Assembly (NCBI GenBank): GCA_023544495.1
Contig: JAMJFV010000018.1
Coordinates: forward strand, 1 to 19,796
Reading direction: 5' to 3'
Source: ANME-2 cluster archaeon
GTDB lineage: Archaea; Halobacteriota; Methanosarcinia; Methanosarcinales; Methanocomedenaceae
Length of the DNA: 19,796 bases
Positions 15,101-19,796 of the stretch are shown piece by piece. The position numbers and the translations under genes are program-made. Position 1 is the first letter of the stretch, and the number at the start of each line of letters is the position of its first letter. The notes beneath the pieces were generated by a model that had not been told where the DNA came from, ran no database searches, and worked only from the letters and a program-made list of their open reading frames with translations.

Positions 15101-17106
15101 TCAAGTAGCGACTTTTCTTTTTCAACGAGATCCGACTGCTCTGAAATCTGTTTTTGTGTATTTTCAAGTTCTTTTTTGTCTGTTTCGATGTGTGCCTGTT
15201 GTGATTCCAGACCGGATCTTAATTTATCCAGTTCTTCTTTTTTGGCCCTGAGATCACGATTGTCTGCTTCAACCTGATTTTTCAGGTCTTGCAGTTCCTG
15301 CTGCTTATCATTGATCTTGCTGATATCACTGTCAAGTTCGAGTTCATTCTTCCTGGCTTCTTCCTGCTTCTGCTGCAGTTCAGCCAGCTTTGACGTATTC
15401 TCAATTGTTAAACTGTCAATTTCTTCTTTAGCAAGGTTCAGTTTTTCAAGTTCGCGGTCTATCTTTGCTTTCTTTTTTTCGAAATCCTTTGTATCAGAGT
15501 CCAGTTTTGATTCAATTTTGTTAAGCGCCTTCAATTCCTTTTCATATTTGTCTCTCTTTTCCCGGGTTTGTTTCGCTTCTTTTTCGAACCTTTCTTTTTC
15601 CTTTTCAACCTGTCTTCGTTCTTTTTCAAGTTCTAACTTTTCCTTTTGGATCTCATCGAACTCGCTTTGCTTTCTGGCTTTAAGTGCATCAATTTCATGT
15701 TGTCTTTCGGACTGCTTTTTAATTTCTTTATCAAGATTATTTTTTGATTCATCGAGCAATTTTGTTTTTGAATCAAATTCAGCATATTCTTTTTCAAATT
15801 TTGATTTTTCATGAACCAGTTTTTGCTTTTTCACTTCAATATCACTGAACTCAGATTCCAGCTCTGATCTAATTCGCTTAAGTTCGAGAATATCCGAAGT
15901 CTTGGACTTAATTGCAGCCTTCGTATCTTCAAGTTCAGAGATCTTTTTAGAATTCTCCAATAGCAGTTCTTCCAGTTTCTGTTTTTCTTTTTCAGCGACC
16001 TTCGATCTTTCCAGAATGTCCGCACGCCTGGCATCAATTTCTTTCTGTGCCTTCTGATTTTCATGTTTCCGGCTTTCAAGTTCAGACCTTATCTTTTCAG
16101 CATCCTGTTTTTCAGCCTGCAATTTTTGTTCGTCTTCATCTACATCCTGTTTTGGTTGTTGTTGAATTGTCTTTTGTGCCGGACTATCTGCTGATGCGGT
16201 CTTCTGTTCGGTATCGTCTTTCTCAGATACAATTTTCGTTTTTACCTTTTCATCACGAGGCTTTTTCTTTAAAGAACCGAAAAAAGAATCCAATTCATTA
16301 AAGTTTTCATACCCCTCACGGACAGGGACCAGGTCATCCTCAGAATCATCAGGTTGAATGTGTTCTTTATTCGTTTCAGCCTCTGTTGGAGATAGTTCAC
16401 CCTTACTAGCATGTTGTGAGATGGCAGCCTCTGATTTTGTTTCAGGTTTGGATTTGGATACAGCTGAAGTATCTTTTTTTGAACCTGCATGGTTATTTTT
16501 TAACGTAGTGAAAAAAGAACCCAATTCATCAAAATATTCATATCCTTCTGGAACAGGAACCAGGTCATCGTCCTGATCGGTTGGTCTCTTAAGGACGCTG
16601 GAATCCGGTCTTGTATCTGTATCTGGTTCTATCTCTTTACGTTCAATACCATCTTTGGAACCAGGTGGTGTTTTATTTAAAGACGTAAAAAAGGAATGAA
16701 GTTCATCTGTGGCATCTTCTTTAGAACCTGCAACCGTATCTTCGATTGTTCGGGTCACCTTCCCGGGTACCCGGGGAGTTTTTTTGACAGCAACCTCCTG
16801 TTCCCATTCCCCATCGTAAGGTGGAAACATGTCATCGTTGACATATTTTCCCTTTAACTTCTGGATAAACAGATACGAGATACCAAGATGGTCGTTAAAT
16901 TGAGGATCTTTTGATAATTCCACACTAACAGTTTCAGAAATCTTAAGTACTGAAGCTTTTGTAGATTCATCAATCCACCTCATTCGTACATATCTATCCA
17001 GCAATCTTTCCAGATCAGTTTTACCGAACTGTTGTATCAGATAATGTACCCAGCGAGTCAGTATCCTCTTCGACTCTACATCTTGTACCTCATTGTCACT
17101 ATTCAT
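12133..17106 (-). CDS. Giant coiled-coil protein with FlaD/E-like N-terminus, partner of the actin-like ATPase
   Basis: 1657 residues. Residues about 15-60 (ILTRWVHYLIQQFGK then YVRMRWIDESTKASVLKISE) resemble the Arch_fla_DE segment of archaellum proteins FlaD/FlaE. Residues 95-325 are a low-complexity acidic/basic linker with three copies of a motif of type [F/T][D/N]ELxSFFx[S/T]L (133-145, 192-204, 269-281). Residues about 325-1640 are continuous charged coiled coil (Glu, Lys, Leu, Ser rich). Within it about 713-1371 consists of seven tandem 94-95-residue repeats. There is no signal peptide, membrane helix, Walker A or SMC head, so it is not an SMC/Rad50 protein. A dimeric coiled coil this long would span roughly 190-200 nm. 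It starts 25 bases after the actin-like gene, so the two form an operon. A scaffold or cross-linker of the actin-like filament is inferred. Confidence 0.85.
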   Translation of the reverse strand: MNSDNEVQDVESKRILTRWVHYLIQQFGKTDLERLLDRYVRMRWIDESTKASVLKISETVSVELSKDPQFNDHLGISYLFIQKLKGKYVNDDMFPPYDGEWEQEVAVKKTPRVPGKVTRTIEDTVAGSKEDATDELHSFFTSLNKTPPGSKDGIERKEIEPDTDTRPDSSVLKRPTDQDDDLVPVPEGYEYFDELGSFFTTLKNNHAGSKKDTSAVSKSKPETKSEAAISQHASKGELSPTEAETNKEHIQPDDSEDDLVPVREGYENFNELDSFFGSLKKKPRDEKVKTKIVSEKDDTEQKTASADSPAQKTIQQQPKQDVDEDEQKLQAEKQDAEKIRSELESRKHENQKAQKEIDARRADILERSKVAEKEKQKLEELLLENSKKISELEDTKAAIKSKTSDILELKRIRSELESEFSDIEVKKQKLVHEKSKFEKEYAEFDSKTKLLDESKNNLDKEIKKQSERQHEIDALKARKQSEFDEIQKEKLELEKERRQVEKEKERFEKEAKQTREKRDKYEKELKALNKIESKLDSDTKDFEKKKAKIDRELEKLNLAKEEIDSLTIENTSKLAELQQKQEEARKNELELDSDISKINDKQQELQDLKNQVEADNRDLRAKKEELDKLRSGLESQQAHIETDKKELENTQKQISEQSDLVEKEKSLLENLISEKSRKRTELEALEADIKVRTREIQEREKHTKEIHQKIESELTQLKQKQQELDTAKTRIDIETDELEKSRIKIEALGTELQEKEKQGKEEETKLNDHYKDLEEKRSKLVSLKKELKISEEEVESLKSRKEKLDTESAELDTKQKELEAAKAAIEKDNDELTKSRAEIEAQRYELLKKAKQLKEDEDKLDNDLKTLEDKRIELVSLKEEVKATESEVNKSLESQTLKIETESAEIFRQKQKLDAEKEKIISDSSEIQKSWAELEKQRIDLQEKTKQTKEETKKLDDELDSLQSKRIELADRKAEIKSRITELSVLESEKTKIEQEYAEISNKKQELEIENEKIVANSSEIQNSWAEIEAQRLELQKKTRLAENEKENLDKELEILRSKRTELSTLKEDVKSRIAEVKTLESEKERVEKESAEITNKQQELETAKARFESESAALQKSKAECEAQRLELQERRKLAEKDKSELDAELDSLQSRRTELTALKEEIESRIAEVKTLESEKERVEIESAEITKKHQELETAKVRFESESAEIKRSTVEIEAQQSELKERTAQAQEMEEKLDEQIFSLKNKRSEIVSLKEKINSRINEVKALKSEMSEKEAEFALLNAKKLEFESLKAKIEADNNELPKSLAEIEARRLEIQEQSKLALEEQTTLDEQVKDLEAKRQEVESLRSEIASSEEDIRIAKAEITDKESGISGLKSEIESEYGNMKSKHEYLQGLKENIELEYFDVLEKQKYIESHAEQIDSRYNDLLKKQQDISKVLYEKENEYNQLLEKEQELKELRKKYNSNFHDLEQKRKELRDVEERLGAREMELTCLSLDEVRSKYETELNEMEQQRNKLRDIKTTLEDERKELNLIVPEQEKLRDKVEKDMLEITQKQQQINTFKQEIGAHANKLKLQQEEIADLKKKALNEKGELEGIHRLQVTISNLNRELEKRDKQIKTLEQDKDRIAKTLKEELQKNKLADVHTKLFYQNVKIK
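12994..14970 (-). repeat. Tandem array of seven 94-95-codon repeats in the coiled-coil gene
   Basis: Unit boundaries counted from codons: about residue 713, then 807, 902, 996, 1090, 1184, 1278, ending about 1371. Units start with ESAEI-type sequence and share QELE near position 10, AEIEAQR near 31, the KRxEL block near 64-68 and SRIAEVKTLESEKE near 77-90. Units starting at 1090 and 1184 are almost identical over long stretches also in DNA (around 13485-13660 against 13767-13942, offset 282 bases), which indicates recent duplication. The first and last units are diverged. 94 equals six hendecads plus four heptads, which is compatible with a continuous coiled coil. Confidence 0.85.
16264..16710 (-). 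repeat. Three copies of a short SFF-type linear motif
   Basis: Copies at 16672-16710, 16495-16569 and 16264-16338. The second and third are longer and share DDLVPV[P/R]EGYE[Y/N]F directly before [D/N]ELxSFFx[S/T]LK. They sit in a disordered-looking linker, spaced by 59 and 77 residues, as expected for repeated docking peptides. Confidence 0.8.
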
Positions 17107-17131
17107 GCCTAAAGAATACTATTACTGACAT

Positions 17132-18247
17132 TTAGATTAGTTTTTTCCAGTAATCCTCTGGCATATCCATGGCAAGTTTCAATGCACCTTTTGATCCAGC
17201 GGTAAATGGATCTTCCTTTATGACGCTTACTTTTCCTCCACCAACGATAGAGAGTTCATTTTCGATATATTCATCAATGTCATGTATCTTACTCCCACCA
17301 CCGGAAACAATAATATTATTCCTCAGGTCATCCCTGAAATCAGGATCATATGTGGCTATAAGACTGGTAATGCCCTCTACAATTGGAGGAATAATAGATT
17401 CACATGCATCTTTCATTTCCTGCACAATTGACAGTCTGATAGTGGATGAATCTACAGGCACATCTACTTCACAGTTCTTTGACGGCTTTCCCACAAAACC
17501 TAACTCTTCTTTCCATCTTTTTGCCATTTCTTTTGTTACCATAGCACTTGTATAGTCAGATGTTATCGATTTAATCAAAGCAGCATCAATGTAATCCCCA
17601 GACTTACCAAAACTGGTCATATCCTCGGGTTCAGGAAGCGTGCCCCTTACCCTGCAAAGGTCGGTTGTTCCGGCACCAATATCCACGATCATAACATTTT
17701 CAAGTAATCCCAGTTGATATGCCACACAGAACGGGTCACTGGCAACCATAACTCCTGTGAAGAAATCTTTTGTGATCTCTGTTAATATCTTTTTGCTCAA
17801 TACACTGGCTTTTGCCGGTACTCCTAATATTGCATACGATTCTGCACCCTCAGGTAAGTTCAACGTTTCCAGACAATATTCAAGTAACCCTTTTGCCGCT
17901 GCAATATCTTCCTTGTTTGTTTTTAAGACACCACATTCAATTGGCCTGTGGATATTGAGAGCAACCCGGTGTTTTAAGGCCTCTTCTCCATAGAGTACTT
18001 CTTTTTTTAAGAATTTTGAAGATATAGCATCTTTGGGATATCCCACAACATTCTGTTCCAATATACTCTTACCATTGCTGGTCGTCATTGCAATCTTGGA
18101 TGTACCGAAATCTACTCCTATAAATATCTTCTCTACGGTTTTGTCCACAGTCTTTTCATTACTCTCGGCTTTATTACTTTTTTTTTCACTTGCCAAAATT
18201 TCACAACCTTTTTTTGATTCGATAACTTGAGAATTAAATATCTTCAA
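17132..18247 (-). CDS. MamK-like bacterial-type actin ATPase
   Basis: 371 residues. A charged 40-residue N-terminal extension precedes an actin/MreB-fold ATPase: phosphate-1 GVDFGTSKIAMT (44-55), phosphate-2 MIVDIGAGTTDLC (186-198), adenosine motif VSGGGSKIHDI (314-324). Several stretches match magnetosome MamK as I recall it, beyond the generic fold: VVGYPKDAI (67-75), AILGVPAKAS (139-148), GTLPEPED (202-209), GFVGKP (250-255) and the end DPFTAGSKGALKLAMDMP with YW. MamK polymerises with ATP into cytoplasmic filaments that position magnetosomes. The MamK/MreB catalytic Glu position appears as D171 (SDPF), a conservative change. TTG start chosen because AAAGG (18256-18260) lies 8 nt upstream and no ATG is available before the core. 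An in-frame GTG near residue 34 is the alternative. It is the first gene of the operon with the giant coiled-coil protein. Confidence 0.9.
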   Translation of the reverse strand: MKIFNSQVIESKKGCEILASEKKSNKAESNEKTVDKTVEKIFIGVDFGTSKIAMTTSNGKSILEQNVVGYPKDAISSKFLKKEVLYGEEALKHRVALNIHRPIECGVLKTNKEDIAAAKGLLEYCLETLNLPEGAESYAILGVPAKASVLSKKILTEITKDFFTGVMVASDPFCVAYQLGLLENVMIVDIGAGTTDLCRVRGTLPEPEDMTSFGKSGDYIDAALIKSITSDYTSAMVTKEMAKRWKEELGFVGKPSKNCEVDVPVDSSTIRLSIVQEMKDACESIIPPIVEGITSLIATYDPDFRDDLRNNIIVSGGGSKIHDIDEYIENELSIVGGGKVSVIKEDPFTAGSKGALKLAMDMPEDYWKKLI

Positions 18248-18261
18248 TTAGTTAACCTTTT

Positions 18262-18295
18262 AATAATTGATAATATATTAATATATCTGTTCACA
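18262..18295 (-). promoter_or_regulatory. Probable promoter of the actin-like/coiled-coil operon
   Basis: AT-only stretch with TATA-like AGATATATTAATATATTATC on the minus strand, 20-45 bases before the TTG start and just upstream of the Shine-Dalgarno. No other TATA-like stretch of this quality lies nearer on this strand. Confidence 0.45.
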
Positions 18296-18313
18296 TCATA
18301 ATTGTTATCATAA

Positions 18314-18345
18314 TATTAGAGTATTAGAGTATTATAGTATCATAC
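18314..18345. repeat. Degenerate 8-bp tandem repeat
   Basis: Four consecutive units TATTAGAG, TATTAGAG, TATTATAG and TATCATAC, about 70-100 bases upstream of the actin-like gene start. It could be an upstream regulatory element or simple slippage. Confidence 0.6.
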
Positions 18346-18508
18346 TATTTTTCATCTATCATACAACGTCAGACCATTTCCTTCCGTGAGGGATTTATTA
18401 CTTTTCCGTGGTCGTTTTTTTGGTATTCTCCCGTTTTATGACATTACTTCATGAATTATTGAATTCAATATTATATATTTTATATATGCACGGCAGGTGA
18501 AGTGGGAG

Positions 18509-18583
18509 ATGGAGATATTCATCATTCCCGTTGATGATGTCATGCGTATCAGAACAGGTGATTGTGGAGATACTGCATTGTAA
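18509..18583 (+). CDS. Candidate 24-residue small ORF
   Basis: ATG at 18509 preceded by AGGTGA with about 8 nt spacing. A TATA-like TTTATATATG around 18477-18487 lies at a spacing compatible with a very short leader. The 24-codon product is strongly acidic and starts MEIFIIPVDDV. The stop codon lies in the loop of the hairpin at 18570-18593. No family is recognisable; it may be a small protein, a leader peptide or chance. Confidence 0.25.
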   Translation: MEIFIIPVDDVMRIRTGDCGDTAL

Positions 18584-18593
18584 GGTGCAGTAT
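18570..18593. terminator. Perfect 8-bp hairpin ATACTGCA/TGCAGTAT
   Basis: Arms at 18570-18577 and 18586-18593 with an 8-base loop. It follows the candidate small ORF on the plus strand but lacks a T run, so it could be a weak terminator, an RNA structure or a protein-binding site. Confidence 0.35.
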
Positions 18594-18653
18594 TGCTATT
18601 TCGTATGGTTGATCTAACATGTGGGTATTTGTATCAGAATATGCATGGATTTC

Positions 18654-18681
18654 GGTATACCTATTGATGATTTGGTATACC
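18654..18681. promoter_or_regulatory. Pair of GGTATACC palindromes
   Basis: GGTATACC occurs at 18654-18661 and 18674-18681, exactly 20 bases apart (about two helical turns). The second extends to the 14-bp palindrome TTTGGTATACCAAA (18671-18684). The pair could be a dimeric regulator site, or the two copies could pair with each other as an 8-bp stem in the 3' end of the minus-strand transcript of the neighbouring gene. Confidence 0.4.
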
Positions 18682-18694
18682 AAAATACTTGATA

Positions 18695-19126
18695 TTACTG
18701 CAATTCGAATCTGATCACACACTCACCTACAACGCCGGGCTTATCAACCCCCTTCATGGTTACATTCTTTTTCAAACCTTTGACGACCGCATATTTTGAG
18801 GTCTGGACGATTGGACAGGCTGTAGCCATTCCCTCCTGCCTGAGCAGTTCATTCCCGTGGCATATGACACACCCTTTTACTGTGATATCCATATCATTAC
18901 CTTTGATCTCGACATCAACATCCCGTGCAAATTCAAGTTCGTTCAACAGGTAATTCTTAAAATCTGTCTTAAACTTCCGGGGGTCATTCAGGTCTACATG
19001 TTCCCTGGACAGCCATTCGTCTGCCATTATGGATCCAACTTTTGCATTGACTTTTTTAGCATCATCACCCAATGCTTTTACGATATTGCAGTGATATTGT
19101 TTAAAGAAATTCAAACTAACGGTCAT
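18695..19126 (-). CDS. Small conserved-looking archaeal protein with CxxCH and downstream Cys motif
   Basis: 143 residues from the ATG at 19126. The ATG at 19132 directly abuts the GGGTGA Shine-Dalgarno, whereas 19126 has 6 nt spacing. The key region is GCVICHGNELLRQEGMATACP with Cys/His residues that could bind metal or a cofactor, followed by KPGVVGECVIRFEL at the end. There is no signal peptide, so the CxxCH is not expected to bind heme c. The Cys pattern and C-terminal G-x-C-x-I-x-F-E-L recall V4R-type small-molecule-binding domains, but I am not certain of the family. It precedes the actin-like operon on the same strand with a 450-base gap, so co-transcription is doubtful. Confidence 0.7.
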   Translation of the reverse strand: MTVSLNFFKQYHCNIVKALGDDAKKVNAKVGSIMADEWLSREHVDLNDPRKFKTDFKNYLLNELEFARDVDVEIKGNDMDITVKGCVICHGNELLRQEGMATACPIVQTSKYAVVKGLKKNVTMKGVDKPGVVGECVIRFELQ

Positions 19127-19686
19127 TCTCATTCACCCACTTATTGTTGCTATTGGTCTGTACGTGTTGTCCAGTTCAGTTCCGGATTTCACCAGGTATT
19201 TGACCATATGTGACTCAAATGAACTGAACTTTCAGTATAATTCTTTGAATACCGGGTTATATGGACGGTTTTGTACTAACCGTGCATATATTTATGGAAT
19301 ATATAGTCATGCTATAAATAAGTACCGCACACACCTCATATCCCGGAAAGGTCATCAATTTTGATGGGACTGAGATTTAGACTTGATTTTATGTAAAAAT
19401 ATCTGGTGCGATAAATATATATGTCATCATAATCATAACAATGTGCATAGGATTATAGGTGGTCATGAAAAATATTTGGACATACAATTAAACTCAATAT
19501 AGCTGGCTCAAATGTGAATGAAATCTTACGATATACGGGAATTTATTTCCTTTTAAAAAACAGCTCACCTACAAATCTTTGTAGTACTCGGGCAAAAAAC
19601 GGGAACATGCCATCTGGTGTGATGATCTACAAATAATATATGGATTAAAGAAATAGTAAATAAGTTACATAATGTGAGGAATGAAT
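19127..19686. other. Intergenic region before the MinD-type gene
   Basis: About 560 AT-rich bases. I see no gene of normal size. A 9-codon ORF with a good Shine-Dalgarno (TAGGTGG before ATG at 19465, ending at 19491) and TATA-like stretches near 19412-19423 and 19630-19641 are present. The latter is placed to serve the MinD-type gene. A perfect inverted repeat is listed separately. Confidence 0.45.
19569..19584. promoter_or_regulatory. Inverted repeat CTACAAA-TC-TTTGTAG
   Basis: Perfect 7-bp arms with a two-base centre, about 100 bases before the MinD-type start. A half-site-like CTACAAA recurs at about 19627-19633 next to the probable TATA stretch. Operator or chance; no U run, so not a terminator. 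Confidence 0.35.
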
Positions 19687-19796
19687 ATGGCTGCAAAAGT
19701 GTATACAATTGCATCTGGAAAGGGTGGTACCGGTAAAACAACTACCACAGTAAATCTGGGTACGGCACTCGCCCTTCTGGGGAAAAAAACCGTGAT
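19687..19796 (+). CDS. MinD/ParA-family P-loop ATPase, 5' part only
   Basis: Truncated by the window end after 36 codons. The deviant Walker A motif SGKGGTGKTTTTVNLG is unmistakable for the MinD/ParA/Mrp class of dimerising ATPases. These act at the membrane or nucleoid in positioning, partitioning or iron-sulfur transfer. The start at 19687 is preferred over the ATG at 19681 because GAGGA lies about 7 nt upstream of it, against zero to one for the other. The MAAKVYTIASGKGG beginning is typical of archaeal MinD. Which subtype it is cannot be told without the rest. Confidence 0.85.
   Translation, partial: MAAKVYTIASGKGGTGKTTTTVNLGTALALLGKKTV

Larger units (their letters stand above)
18248..18694. 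other. Intergenic region before the actin-like operon
   Basis: 447 bases without a long gene. It holds the operon promoter, a degenerate 8-bp tandem repeat, a candidate 24-codon ORF with an overlapping hairpin, and a pair of GGTATACC palindromes, each listed separately. Between about 18346 and 18460 I see nothing convincing, only a weak GACCA...TGGTC pairing followed by seven T residues. Confidence 0.5.

Noticed and set aside
14345..15814. Long plus-strand open frames rich in Ser/Phe/Leu opposite the coiled-coil gene
   Set aside because: They are antisense shadows of Glu/Lys/Leu-rich repeat codons, have no Shine-Dalgarno or family similarity, and the minus-strand frame is unbroken over 4974 bases.
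12133..17106. SMC/Rad50-type chromosome protein
   Set aside because: No Walker A, Walker B, signature motif or hinge is present; only a helical N-terminus, linker and coiled coil.
18846..18860. CXXCH (CVICH) in the small protein as a heme c site
   Set aside because: The protein has no signal peptide, and the Cys belongs to a larger CxxCHGN...ACP motif, so heme c attachment outside the cell is not expected.
12133..19796. Magnetosome gene island
   Set aside because: Only a MamK-like gene is present; no MamA, MamB, MamE, MamI, MamM, MamQ or iron-transport genes are visible, so magnetotaxis is not supported.

Overview
The window looks like chromosomal DNA of a euryarchaeon related to the methane- or alkane-oxidising Methanosarcinales/ANME type archaea. 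The grounds are AglB-type oligosaccharyltransferase, archaeal Sec11-like signal peptidase, Tsr3, a methanogen-type FMN 'glutamate synthase-like' protein, TATA-box promoters with several probably leaderless starts, and three secreted multiheme c-type cytochromes. The lineage is an inference from gene content; no rRNA or tRNA is present to fix it.

Layout. 1-290: non-coding leader. 291-1880: FMN-binding glutamate-synthase-like protein followed by a strong intrinsic-type terminator. 2075-2437: remnant of a MOT1-type molybdate/sulfate transporter. 2675-3943: secreted, C-terminally anchored Ig-like/CARDB-like protein. 3995-6253 (minus): tetraheme cytochrome, signal peptidase I and octaheme cytochrome in that transcription order, with a terminator hairpin directly in front of the peptidase start. 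6481-6906 (minus): small membrane-anchored protein. 7091-8580 (plus): another multiheme cytochrome overlapping a six-TM membrane protein. 8662-10911 (minus): AglB. 11104-12118: divergent Tsr3 and OsmC-like genes. 12133-18247 (minus): a two-gene operon of an actin-like ATPase that closely resembles bacterial magnetosome MamK and a 1657-residue coiled-coil protein. 18695-19126 (minus): small Cys-containing archaeal protein. 19687-end: start of a MinD/ParA-type ATPase.

How it works together. The left-middle part (about 4-8.6 kb) reads as an extracellular electron-transfer island. The tetraheme protein and the N-terminal half of the octaheme protein are paralogous, which fits a polymer subunit plus an adaptor or cap, and a signal peptidase is encoded between them. 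AglB and the many NxS/T sequons in the secreted proteins fit a glycosylated cell surface. The right part (12-18.3 kb) reads as a cytoskeletal module: a filament-forming actin-like ATPase plus a very long coiled-coil partner. That partner carries an N-terminal archaellum FlaD/E-like segment, a thrice-repeated short motif, and at least seven tandem 94-95-residue coiled-coil repeats. This is the strongest candidate for an undescribed system in the window.
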